A DNA stretch of 42,835 nucleotides from Acetobacter persici JCM 25330 (GTDB lineage Bacteria; Pseudomonadota; Alphaproteobacteria; Acetobacterales; Acetobacteraceae): assembly GCF_000613905.1 (NCBI RefSeq), contig NZ_BAJW01000029.1:1-42835 (forward strand), read 5' to 3'. The stretch's first letter is position 1, and each line of letters begins with the position of its first letter. The position numbers and the translations under genes are program-made. This document shows positions 17,459 to 25,999 of this stretch, piece after piece. The notes below the pieces were generated by a model. That model did no database searches. It saw only the letters and a program-made list of their open reading frames with translations, and was not told the DNA's origin.

Positions 17459-17563
17459 TCCGGCAAAGACGCGGGAAGCATCTGCGGGGCGGCAAGATCG
17501 GCCCCATTCCGCTTAAACGATCGCGGCGCAGGCCCGGCTGCCTGCAACAGACGTCCAGACAGG
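17459..17563 (-). pseudogene. Decayed fragment of a ydfG-like gene
   Basis: Within the 436-base gap upstream of ydfG, the block 17459-17545 matches ydfG positions 17125-17211 in 74 of 87 bases by my count, same strand and phase. Similarity continues weakly to about 17563 with a one-base gap. Translated in the ydfG frame it reads AAGPAPRSFKRNGADLAAPQ, against EAGPALLPFKLDVTDLAAVQ in the gene. No flanking YdfG sequence remains. It looks like what is left of a tandem duplicate. The rest of the gap (17564-17784) is AT-rich and holds nothing recognised. Confidence 0.6.
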
Positions 17564-17784
17564 AGATTTCCGTATTGGAAACCACTCTCTAATACTCTGC
17601 GGATCGCTCTAAAAAACAGCCAGAAATGAACAATAACATAATAGCAATTGCGCTGTTTCCGCGTGACCCTTTATGCAGGAGTCACCGTCTTTACCGAGCA
17701 GCAGGGATACAGAGAAAATCCGGCTCAACAAAAATGTGACGCACTCCTTTCTGGTTTCCTCTTTTTTATAGCTGAAGTGAAAAT

Positions 17785-18567
17785 ATGAAAGTCGCTCTTG
17801 GACAGTTTGCCGTCGCACCAGAGTGGCAGGACAATCTTGAGTCCTGCCGGGCCCTGATCACAAGAGCCAGATCAGAACATGCGGACCTTCTTGTTCTGCC
17901 CGAAGGGATTCTCGCCCGGAATGCCAGTGACCCCGGTCTTTTAGAAAGAACTGCCCAGCCGCTTGAGGGCCCGTTCATCACAGAACTACTGCCGCACACC
18001 CACGGGCTGACGGTTGCTGGCTGCGTCATGGTCCCCAATGCGGACGGACGGCTCTTTAACACGCTGGTTGTGCTGCAAGATGGCGTTCTGACAACAGCCT
18101 ATAACAAGCTGCATCTTTATGATGCCTTTGACAAACGTGAGTCCGATAAAATCACCCCCGGGCAGGACCTGCCCCCCATTATCCGGGTCAGGGACATGAA
18201 AGTGGGGCTCATGACGTGCTACGACATCCGCTTCCCGGAAGTCGCGCGCCATCTTGCCTTCAGCGGCGCAGACGTTCTTGCCATCCCCGCAGCATGGCTG
18301 CGCGGCCCGAACAAGGAACGGCACTGGGAGATCCTGAACGTCGCCCGTGCGCTGGAAAACACCTGTTATGTGGTTGCCGTTGGGGAATGTGGGCCCTCCA
18401 ATATCGGCGCGAGCATGGTGGTGGACCCGCTGGGTATTATCACCACCGCCCTTGGGGAAAGTCCCGGCCTTGGCTTTGCCACTCTTGAGCGCAGCCGGAT
18501 TGAACACGCACGCAGCGTCCTCCCCGTTCTCAATAACTGCCGCTTTACCCCCCCGACGCTGAAATAA
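17785..18567 (+). CDS. Carbon-nitrogen hydrolase (nitrilase superfamily amidase)
   Basis: 260 residues covering the whole nitrilase fold. The catalytic triad is visible: Glu40 (V-L-P-E-G), Lys108 (Y-N-K-L-H-L-Y-D) and Cys145 (M-T-C-Y-D-I-R-F-P-E). The K-L-H-L-Y/F-D and C-Y-D-I-R-F-P-E wording is that of the Nit1/YbeM branch, whose known members hydrolyse deaminated glutathione or omega-amides of dicarboxylic acids. A cytoplasmic repair or salvage amidase is the best guess. It is followed after 9 bases by a small gene on the same strand, making a two-gene operon. Confidence 0.88.
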   Translation: MKVALGQFAVAPEWQDNLESCRALITRARSEHADLLVLPEGILARNASDPGLLERTAQPLEGPFITELLPHTHGLTVAGCVMVPNADGRLFNTLVVLQDGVLTTAYNKLHLYDAFDKRESDKITPGQDLPPIIRVRDMKVGLMTCYDIRFPEVARHLAFSGADVLAIPAAWLRGPNKERHWEILNVARALENTCYVVAVGECGPSNIGASMVVDPLGIITTALGESPGLGFATLERSRIEHARSVLPVLNNCRFTPPTLK

Positions 18568-18576
18568 AGAGATAAA

Positions 18577-19047
18577 ATGACGCATTCTCAAGACCAGAGC
18601 CTTCCGGATAACACCCGATTCAATGGCGTATGGCGGATTGAAAACACCAGATCCTCATGGAGTGACGGTAAGTTTCCTGACCATATGAAGTTAGACCTGT
18701 TTCTGAAATTTCCGGAAAATTTCATATGGTATCATTCAGAAAACAGCACGCTCTCAACACAGCCGGTTATGACGCTGGATTTTAAGACCGACCTTAACGG
18801 CACCCCCGGCCTGACGTCCGGCAACGCGCGCTTTAATAAAGTCCGCGCGCGCCAGCTTTCTGCAACGGAGTTTGAAATTCTTGAAATGCTGGATGAGGAC
18901 GTGATTGTTGCAGCCTACTGGCGGTTTTCTGAAGACGCACAAACACTCTGGCGCTGGGGCGTAGGCAAATCCCCCGCCGGGCTCTCTCGCTCATATGAGG
19001 AACTGTTTATCAAGGAAAGCACCGCGACACATATTTTTGACGAATAG
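18577..19047 (+). CDS. Hypothetical beta-rich protein partnered with the amidase
   Basis: 156 residues, no signal peptide and no membrane segment. Alternating hydrophobic stretches (F-N-G-V-W-R-I-E, L-D-L-F-L-K-F-P, F-I-W-Y-H-S-E, V-I-V-A-A-Y-W-R-F) suggest a small beta-barrel, possibly lipocalin-like; I do not recognise the family. AAAGAGAT lies just before the ATG, 9 bases after the amidase stop, so co-translation is likely. It may bind the amidase substrate or product, but that is only inferred from position. The gene converges on the MocR regulator gene. Confidence 0.5.
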   Translation: MTHSQDQSLPDNTRFNGVWRIENTRSSWSDGKFPDHMKLDLFLKFPENFIWYHSENSTLSTQPVMTLDFKTDLNGTPGLTSGNARFNKVRARQLSATEFEILEMLDEDVIVAAYWRFSEDAQTLWRWGVGKSPAGLSRSYEELFIKESTATHIFDE

Positions 19048-19105
19048 ATATGGAGAAACCCCATTTCTTTTCCAAAGATTTCCCCGGAACCCCACTCCCC
19101 TCGCC

Positions 19106-20446
19106 TTAACAGATCGTCTTTGATAATAACCCCGCCTGAGCCAGATATTCACTGACCCACTCATACCGGTCTTTCAGATGAGAAATAGAAAACCGGATAT
19201 GGGGTTGCGGCATCAGGGAACACTGCCTGCCCGCCGTCACCCGAATACCTTGCGCATTCAGGGAGGCAAGAGCGCCCTCTTCATCCTGCACCGGCAGCCA
19301 GAAACTAAATCCCTCACCGGTTGCATAAGAAAAACCATATCCTGCAAGGTTGTCCGTCAATTTTTGACGACGCTCCTGATACGTCCGCCGCGCCTGTTCC
19401 AGGTGCGTTGTCGTTTCGGGGTCCGCCAGTAAACGCGCGGTGGCGGCCTGCATGATACGGCTCGTCCAGCCAGACCCAAAACTCCGGTAAGCCTGTATTT
19501 CCCGAATGATTTTGTCGGATGCGGACAAAATACCCAGACGCAGATCCGGCCCCAGAGCTTTTGAGAGAGAGCGCACATGAATCACCTGCGCATTGCACCA
19601 CACCCCAAGGCTTTTAGGCTTTGCCCTGGTAAAATACGCCATCGCATCATCTTCAAAAATCCAGACGGGCGGGGCGGCGTTCAGAACATCCGCAAGCTCC
19701 TTCATACGTTCTGCCGATAAGACACGTCCGGTAATGGCGTTCAGGTTGGGCTGAAGGAAAAACGCAACAGGCTGCCGCGTGAGTGCGGCGCACAGTCTGG
19801 CGGGAATGGGCCCGTGCGCATCACCGGGCACCGCAACAGCGGAGGCTTTGAGGTAATCAATAATATCCAGCACCCTCATGGGGACCGGGTCTTCAACCAG
19901 CACGACGCTGCCGGGCGGGATCAGCGCCTGCATGGCTTCAAAAAGCCCGCCATAAGCCCCGTTGGTTGCCATCAGAGCTTCGGCTTCATACGGCCAGTCT
20001 GCCCGGCACACCTGCTTCAGAGAGGCTTCAATCGGCTCATCCGCATAGATGTTCAAATGCGGCGTCTCCTGCACATGCAGAAACGCGGATTGCAGAGGCG
20101 GTAGAAGTGCCGGGTCCGGTGTGTATCCGGACAGATCCAGCGGGATACCTCCCAGCTTTACATTTTCAGCACGCCGGATCGGGCGCGGGGCAATGGCCGC
20201 ACTGCTGACATAGGTGCCCCGCCGCCCCCGCCCGGTAATCATACCGCGGCGGCGTAGCTCACTCCAGACAATGGAGACCGTGGCAGGGCTGACCCCAAGC
20301 ACAAAAGCAATGTCCCGGATAGCGGGCAAACGCACCCCAACCGGCAGCACCCCGGAGTGAATAAGGGTGGTAATTTGCTGCGCCAGTGCCCGGCCACTCC
20401 GGTTAGGAAGCTGATCAACGAGCCACTCCACCTCCACAGCTTTCAC
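19106..20446 (-). CDS. MocR-type regulator (GntR wHTH plus aminotransferase-like domain)
   Basis: 446 residues from GTG 20446. The start is chosen because GGAAGGAAGGG lies directly upstream; an ATG at 20509 would add 21 residues with no supporting site. A GntR winged helix spans residues 15-80 (G-R-A-L-A-Q-Q-I, then P-A-I-R-D-I-A-F-V-L-G-V-S-P-A-T-V). The C-terminal fold-type I aminotransferase domain follows, with the PLP Lys at about 296 in S-L-S-K-A-L-G-P-D-L-R-L-G. MocR proteins use PLP or a PLP adduct to sense amines and vitamin B6 forms. It is divergent from the MFS-receptor operon, its most likely target, across about 470 bases. Confidence 0.87.
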   Translation of the reverse strand: MKAVEVEWLVDQLPNRSGRALAQQITTLIHSGVLPVGVRLPAIRDIAFVLGVSPATVSIVWSELRRRGMITGRGRRGTYVSSAAIAPRPIRRAENVKLGGIPLDLSGYTPDPALLPPLQSAFLHVQETPHLNIYADEPIEASLKQVCRADWPYEAEALMATNGAYGGLFEAMQALIPPGSVVLVEDPVPMRVLDIIDYLKASAVAVPGDAHGPIPARLCAALTRQPVAFFLQPNLNAITGRVLSAERMKELADVLNAAPPVWIFEDDAMAYFTRAKPKSLGVWCNAQVIHVRSLSKALGPDLRLGILSASDKIIREIQAYRSFGSGWTSRIMQAATARLLADPETTTHLEQARRTYQERRQKLTDNLAGYGFSYATGEGFSFWLPVQDEEGALASLNAQGIRVTAGRQCSLMPQPHIRFSISHLKDRYEWVSEYLAQAGLLSKTIC

Positions 20447-20914
20447 ATGACCCTTCCTTCCGCCAGCATCCGCCCTTGTATTAATGGCGATCAGACTGCC
20501 GGAAAGCAATCATCCCATCCGCAGAGACCACTCCTTCCCCCTTCGTCCGCCTTTGCAAGACGGGGAACGGCGGGAAGACGGTGATGGCCAAGGACGTAAA
20601 AACGCCTCCGGCACCCTTGCCAGACTTTACCGCATGACGGGGAAAATCCTCTCTTTCTCCGCGTTACAGAACGAACACGCCCCACCAGTCCTGCCCGTTT
20701 TCCCTTTTGACGCGCAGCCTATTCCACTATTTATATCGTGTTATTTTAATTTAAATGTTCAATTACGTAATTTTTCTTGCGTGGAAAGATCAATGAAATT
20801 ATCAGTTTTAAGTCACAAGTCCTTTTGTAAACACAAATGGAACTGTCAGGACTATTTTTAAAAAATAATCTCTTCTTCAGGAAGACTTTTGCCATTTTCG
20901 CCGTGAGATACCCC
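20447..20914. promoter_or_regulatory. Divergent control region, MocR gene and MFS-receptor operon
   Basis: 468 bases with no gene. The part 20710-20850 is strikingly AT-rich and includes TTACGTAA (20765-20772) and a TTTGT-AAAC-ACAAA inverted repeat (20824-20837). Both are candidate operator or promoter parts. MocR proteins often bind direct repeats near both promoters, but no clear repeat pair was found by eye. Confidence 0.4.
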
Positions 20915-22162
20915 ATGAAATACGCGTTCAAACAGAGGAAATGGCTTGTTTTTCTGGGGGTTCTTCTTCCCATCAACCTTTTAATGTCTCTTGATAGAAA
21001 CGCGTTTATTCTGGTCTCCCCAAAAATAAATACGATCTTCCATTTCTCATACCTCCAGTCCACCATCCTCGCGTCCAGTATGATCTGGATCTACGCTCTG
21101 GCGCAGATCCCGGCCGGATGGTTTATTAACAGATTCAAACCGCATGTTGTGCTGTTTGCCGCCTGCCTTGCATGGTCTCTGAGCGTCTTCTTTTTTCCGT
21201 TTGCCAGAAATTTTTTTGACTTTCTGCTACTCAGATGCCTGCTCGGTGCCTTTCAGGCCCCCGACTGGGCAAGCAGCATCGTGCTGGTGAATGACTGGTT
21301 CCCGCCTGCCCAGCGGTCGCTTTCCAGTTCGTTTCTGCTTTCTATCATGTATCTCGGCTCCAGCATTTCCGGCCCGATTGTCACAACCCTGACGACACGA
21401 TTCGGTTGGGCGTCACCGTTCTATAGCTTCTCCCTCATCGGGATCATCATAAGCTTTCTGTGGCTGCGTGCAACGCAGGACCAGCAGAGTGCACCCGTGC
21501 AGCAGAACGAGACAAATTATCGAGACATTCTCTCAGCAAAACCGTTGTGGCTCCTTGCAACACTCTATTTTTGCACAACCTCTGTGCAGTCCTTCTTTTC
21601 TCTCTCCATGCCGCATTATCTCATGGAGTATCTGCATGTCAGTTACAATCAGATGGGCTGGCTCTATGCCGCCACGGGTCTGACACTGTATTCTTCCGTG
21701 CTTCTTTCCGGACTCCTGATTAACAGACACGCAAAAACGCTGCTTTCCGGCAACCATATGCGGCTTATCCCCGCATGTTCCCTACCCCTTGCCGGGTTTT
21801 CCCTGCTCATTTCGTCTTATATGGGCAGTCTGACACTTAGCGTTCTTCTTCTCTGTGCCTCAATTTTTTTCATCGGCGTCAGTCAGGTTTCAATCTGGTC
21901 CCTCGTGCATGATTACATGAAGACCGGAAAGGGAATGGTTGCAGGCTTTACCACATTTTTGGGCAATATTGGCGCAGCACTGACGCCTATTGCCACCGCG
22001 TGGCTGCTCTCAAAAAACCATAACTGGCATCTGTCTTTGCTAATTCCATTTTTTATCTCCCTGATTGGATGTTTCATTTGCACAAAAATAGGACGCCATA
22101 AAGCACCCGCAGCATCAGCATCAGCATCAGCATCAGCATCAGCATCAGCATCAGGACAGTAA
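20915..22162 (+). CDS. MFS transporter, anion:cation symporter-like
   Basis: About 415 residues from ATG 20915 (M-K-Y-A-F-K-Q-R-K-W, a basic N-terminus right before helix 1). Twelve hydrophobic segments are visible. Helices 1-2 carry L-L-M-S-L-D-R-N-A-F, and the loop after helix 2 W-F-I-N-R-F. The N-terminal half resembles the ACS family, which imports organic anions and vitamins such as nicotinate or pantothenate. The C-terminus ends in an (Ser-Ala) repeat encoded by seven GCATCA units. The stop is 3 bases from the ATG of the TonB receptor, so both are one operon. Together they could move one solute across both membranes. The substrate is unknown. Confidence 0.82.
   Translation: MKYAFKQRKWLVFLGVLLPINLLMSLDRNAFILVSPKINTIFHFSYLQSTILASSMIWIYALAQIPAGWFINRFKPHVVLFAACLAWSLSVFFFPFARNFFDFLLLRCLLGAFQAPDWASSIVLVNDWFPPAQRSLSSSFLLSIMYLGSSISGPIVTTLTTRFGWASPFYSFSLIGIIISFLWLRATQDQQSAPVQQNETNYRDILSAKPLWLLATLYFCTTSVQSFFSLSMPHYLMEYLHVSYNQMGWLYAATGLTLYSSVLLSGLLINRHAKTLLSGNHMRLIPACSLPLAGFSLLISSYMGSLTLSVLLLCASIFFIGVSQVSIWSLVHDYMKTGKGMVAGFTTFLGNIGAALTPIATAWLLSKNHNWHLSLLIPFFISLIGCFICTKIGRHKAPAASASASASASASASGQ
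22112..22153 (+). repeat. Hexanucleotide repeat (GCATCA)7 in the MFS gene
   Basis: Seven perfect tandem GCATCA units in frame, coding Ala-Ser. They end 12 bases before the TonB-receptor ATG, directly upstream of its AGGA ribosome site. Slippage by whole units would keep the MFS frame and change only the tail length. Confidence 0.95.
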
Positions 22163-22165
22163 ACA

Positions 22166-24493
22166 ATGTACCGCTCCCCGTCTTATCACAGATCCATTTT
22201 CCTCGGGTTTTTTCTGGTCATTCTGCCTGAAAGCACGCTGGCCGAAACATTAAACAAACCAAAAAACACAAAGCCGACCAAAAAAGAAGAGGTTCTTGTC
22301 CTTACAAGAAAAGCTTCCGGGGGCGGCCTGATGCATGTGCGCACAACGCCCTATTCCGCCAGCGGGATTGATGCGGACGTTATTGCCCGGAAGCCTGCCG
22401 CGGCAAGCCCCCTGCAAATAATTGCCAACCTGCCCGGCGTCAATTTTGGCAGCAGCGATGCGTACGGTCTGACCATCCGTGACAAAACGACCGTGCGCGG
22501 CCTTGACCATACTGAAATGGGGTGGTCGGTTGAAGGCATGCCCGGCACCAATCTTGCTTACTACAACCCTTATGTTGAAGACTGGGCCGATAACGAGAAC
22601 TTTTCCAGCATCACGCTCATACCCGGCTCCTCCCGCCTCCAGGACCCTCTTGTGACTGGTGTTGGCGGCGAAGTTTATGCAACAATCAGAACGCCCACCG
22701 CAAAGCGCGAGGCGCATCTGGACTACAGCGCTGGCTCCTTTGCGGCACAACGGGTCTTTATGCGTGCCGACAGCGGCTATCTGGGCAATAGCGGCATCAA
22801 GTTTTTTACATCCTATTCTTACGCTGCCGCCAATAATTACACTGGTAGCGGCCGGAACAGAAAGCACCATTTTGATTTTAAAATGACAAAAGACTGGAGC
22901 CCGATCGCAAACAGCAGCCTGTTTGTGTCAAGCTCCCTGCGCGATGTCGCACGCACAAACCTCTATACGCTGAAAAATTTTGAGACTGCCAACAAGGTTG
23001 ATAACAATTTTTCTGAAGGCACATTTGCCAGCGATTATATCAACGGCAAGACGACGAACTACTGGAAGTCCTATATTTATACCAGCAAGGACGTTCTTGT
23101 TTCTCTGAATAATGATGTGAAACTCTCCGGCCTTGATCTGAAAATTGTACCTTACTTCCGGTGGGAACAGACCAACGCCCCCGGACAGACAAATATTGAC
23201 CCCCGTTCAACCTATACAGGCACGGAAAAAATAGCCGTCAACACGGACGACCTGAATATTATTAACGGGAAAATCCCTGCACGTTCCAACACAGACCAGA
23301 CCATGCATTCAGAAGGGATCAACCTTTATACCACTCTTAAAGCCGGAAAAAACAACAAGGTGACGGTTGGCTACTGGCTCGACCACTGGACTATCAGCAC
23401 GCTTAACAGTCTTTCTCCTCTGGATAGCAGCGGAGATACAATCGGCCGCGTTCTGAAAGATACAAGCGGCCGAACCATTGCCGGGGGCGATTATTCTCTC
23501 TCCACCCTGATCAACCAGTTTTACGTCAGCGATGATTTAAGTCTGTTCCACGACAGATTTTTAATCAGCTTAGGCTTTAAAGACATGATGTACAGCGTAT
23601 CAGGCAACAACAGGCTTCCGGGGCCGCAAGGGGATTTTTCAAGCTCCTACAGCCGCCCCATGCCCAGAATTGGCCTGACATTCAACGTATCCAAAACTGT
23701 GCAGCTTTATTTTAACGCCAGCACAAACTCACGCCCGGCCGTGCCCATCACCACATATCCAAATATCTATAACGTAGCGACGGGAGGTATTTCTCAGTCT
23801 GGCCAGAAAAGCGTCAAACCGGAATATGCTGTGAGTGAAGAACTGGGCTTCCGTTACCACGGAATCTTCAATTTTGATGCGACTCTATTTAACATGAACC
23901 TTAAAAATCATCAGGTTTCCACATCACTCTATCTGAACGGCGCCCTGACCTCCGGCGCAATATCCGTCGGGGGAGAAACCATTAAGGGCGCGACCGTGGA
24001 AATTGCATCACACTCTTATTACGGTCTTTCAGCTTACGCGAATGCCCAATATCTGCACGCAACAATGGATAATAACTTCCCCGTCTCGGGCGATTTCCTG
24101 CCGACCAAAGGTAAAATCATGGTGGCCAGCCCCAAATTCATGGCCAATATCGGGCTGCAATATAAACGGAAAGGATTTTTCACGGATATTACATTCAAGT
24201 GGGTTGATGCCCAATATTCAACCTTTATGAATGATCAGGGAATGCCCGCTTATAAAACTGTCGATTTAGGGATGGGCTATCAGGTGAATGATATTCACTT
24301 CCTTAAAAGCCCTTATATCAGGTTGAACTTCATGAATATAACAAACCTAAAATATCTAAGCGGGATTGCCAGCCCCTCTTATTCCTCACAGGTTAGCAAA
24401 GGGATCGGGGGAACAAGTGTCAAAGCAGGCTCACCCACTTATTTTCTGGGAACACCTCTCGCTATCATGATGACGGTGGGTTCAAACTTCTAG
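22166..24493 (+). CDS. TonB-dependent outer-membrane receptor
   Basis: 775 residues. Signal peptide to about residue 26 (P-E-S-T-L-A-E), then a TonB-box-like E-E-V-L-V-L-T. The plug domain (residues 70-175) has L-P-G-V-N-F-G-S-S-D, V-R-G-L and S-V-E-G-M-P-G. The barrel ends in a terminal Phe (M-T-V-G-S-N-F), as expected for BAM substrates. It is clearly paralogous to the receptor at 40660-42835: both share E/Q-Y-L-H-A-T-M/I-D-N, L-P-T-K/R-G-K, F-M-N-D-Q/E and N-F-M/I-N-I-T/S-N. No Fur box precedes it. Its partner is the MFS permease 3 bases upstream, and the divergent MocR regulator suggests a vitamin- or amine-type substrate rather than a ferric siderophore. Confidence 0.88.
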   Translation: MYRSPSYHRSIFLGFFLVILPESTLAETLNKPKNTKPTKKEEVLVLTRKASGGGLMHVRTTPYSASGIDADVIARKPAAASPLQIIANLPGVNFGSSDAYGLTIRDKTTVRGLDHTEMGWSVEGMPGTNLAYYNPYVEDWADNENFSSITLIPGSSRLQDPLVTGVGGEVYATIRTPTAKREAHLDYSAGSFAAQRVFMRADSGYLGNSGIKFFTSYSYAAANNYTGSGRNRKHHFDFKMTKDWSPIANSSLFVSSSLRDVARTNLYTLKNFETANKVDNNFSEGTFASDYINGKTTNYWKSYIYTSKDVLVSLNNDVKLSGLDLKIVPYFRWEQTNAPGQTNIDPRSTYTGTEKIAVNTDDLNIINGKIPARSNTDQTMHSEGINLYTTLKAGKNNKVTVGYWLDHWTISTLNSLSPLDSSGDTIGRVLKDTSGRTIAGGDYSLSTLINQFYVSDDLSLFHDRFLISLGFKDMMYSVSGNNRLPGPQGDFSSSYSRPMPRIGLTFNVSKTVQLYFNASTNSRPAVPITTYPNIYNVATGGISQSGQKSVKPEYAVSEELGFRYHGIFNFDATLFNMNLKNHQVSTSLYLNGALTSGAISVGGETIKGATVEIASHSYYGLSAYANAQYLHATMDNNFPVSGDFLPTKGKIMVASPKFMANIGLQYKRKGFFTDITFKWVDAQYSTFMNDQGMPAYKTVDLGMGYQVNDIHFLKSPYIRLNFMNITNLKYLSGIASPSYSSQVSKGIGGTSVKAGSPTYFLGTPLAIMMTVGSNF

Positions 24494-24515
24494 CGGCTGA
24501 CCCCCAAACCTGACC

Positions 24516-25820
24516 TTATCTATAGATTTCAGTCCAGCCGAACCGGAGGTCTGATAATGCTTCTATCCAGTCTGCAAGGATAGAAGCCATTCCCCGGAAG
24601 TAGCCAAACAGTTCAATCTGATGCTTTCTATAGAGCATAATATGCCCAAGGCGGGCTGAAAGCCCATGCATGATGCCGCCGCCCAGTACTGTGCCACCAG
24701 GCAGAGCGGCCCATCCATTGTAATTCCCGAGAGCAACAATTGCCCCTTTATTGTGGAAAATACAGGAGGGAATCTCCGTCCCATGTTCCAGCCACGCGGG
24801 CAGATGCTGTGAAAGATGGCGGGCCTGCTGGCGGGCCACCTGTGCCGTTGCGGGTAATGGCTCCTCCTCAATAAAGCAACAATCTCCCATCGCAAAAATT
24901 CTGTCATCATCAACAGAACTCAGATTAGGTTTCACCATAATCTGGCCAGAACGGTTTAGAGAAAGTCCTCCATAGGCTTTTGTCACGTCTGGCGCTTTAA
25001 CCCCTGCCGCCCAGACACGCAGGGTGGCTGTAATGTGGGAGCCATCTTTTAACACAAAGCCCGTTGCATCGGCGGCAGCAACACGGGAAGACGTGCGGAC
25101 TGTCACACCCAGCCGCTCAAGCTCTTTCTGGGCCGCAATGGAAACAGATTCAGGGAAAGCGGGCAGAATACGCGGGCCAGACTGCAACAATGTGACACTC
25201 AGCTTTGGCGGGGCTTTCCCGAATGCGTGCAAACTCAGCGGGTCGACGATCTCTAGCGATTTATGGAGTTCCGCCGCAAGCTGCGTTCCGGTTGCGCCGC
25301 CGCCAACAATCGCGATATCAAGCTTGGAGCTATTGGCAAAGGATTTCAGGATTTCCATCCTGAATTTCTCATTGAAAGAATTGGCCTCAATCAGATTATC
25401 AATAAAGAGGCAATGTTCGGCCACACCCGGCGTTCCAAAATCGTTTGCGCAACTTCCGACAGCAAGAATAATAGCATCATACTTCAAGGTCCGGCTTTCC
25501 AGCACCTTTGTTCCATCTGAAGCATGGAGGGAACTTAAAACTACTTCCCGCTTCGTGCGGTCTACCGAAATTACTTCTCCGGGCCAGAATTCAAAATGAT
25601 GACTGCTGGCTTGTGAGATAAAACTGATCCGATCATTCTCATTCAGGACAGTCCCTGCGGCAAAGCAATGCAGCATGGGTTTCCATACATGGGAGAAGCT
25701 CTTATCAATCAGGGTAATACGGGCTTTTCCCTGCCTTCCAATCGTTTTTCCCAAACGGGTTGCAAGGGCCAGTCCTGCCACACCACCACCGACAATCAGA
25801 ATTTCAGATTTGGATGCCAT
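24516..25820 (-). CDS. ndh: Type II NADH dehydrogenase (NDH-2)
   Basis: About 434 residues. FAD-binding G-G-G-V-A-G-L-A at the N-terminus, NADH-binding I-V-G-G-G-A-T-G-T-Q-L-A-A-E-L near residue 175, and F-A-M-G-D-C-C near residue 315. The C-terminal G-M-A-S-I-L-A-D-W-I helix would anchor it to the membrane. NDH-2 passes electrons from NADH to ubiquinone without pumping protons, a common arrangement in acetic acid bacteria. An in-frame GTG at 25829 is the alternative start; AGAGG lies 11 bases before the ATG at 25820. It is convergent with the TonB receptor, leaving 22 bases. Confidence 0.88.
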   Translation of the reverse strand: MASKSEILIVGGGVAGLALATRLGKTIGRQGKARITLIDKSFSHVWKPMLHCFAAGTVLNENDRISFISQASSHHFEFWPGEVISVDRTKREVVLSSLHASDGTKVLESRTLKYDAIILAVGSCANDFGTPGVAEHCLFIDNLIEANSFNEKFRMEILKSFANSSKLDIAIVGGGATGTQLAAELHKSLEIVDPLSLHAFGKAPPKLSVTLLQSGPRILPAFPESVSIAAQKELERLGVTVRTSSRVAAADATGFVLKDGSHITATLRVWAAGVKAPDVTKAYGGLSLNRSGQIMVKPNLSSVDDDRIFAMGDCCFIEEEPLPATAQVARQQARHLSQHLPAWLEHGTEIPSCIFHNKGAIVALGNYNGWAALPGGTVLGGGIMHGLSARLGHIMLYRKHQIELFGYFRGMASILADWIEALSDLRFGWTEIYR

Positions 25821-25949
25821 CAGTTTCACAAGCCTCTTTCAGGGAGTAAGCCGGAGAAGATCGGTTTTGCAGGAATTTTCCATGGAAGAATTTCTGTAAA
25901 ATTCTATAAACAACATCTATTTCAATGTTTATTTAGATTTTATGGGCAA

Positions 25950-25992
25950 GAAAAGAAATGCCAGCAGACGTCCGGTAAGACACCTGCTGGCA
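25950..25992 (-). terminator. Terminator after the aldehyde dehydrogenase gene
   Basis: On the minus strand TGCCAGCAG, 16-base loop, CTGCTGGCA, then TTTCTTTTCTT. The 9-pair stem begins 8 bases after the stop codon at 26000. Confidence 0.82.
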
Positions 25993-25999
25993 GTCCTGA

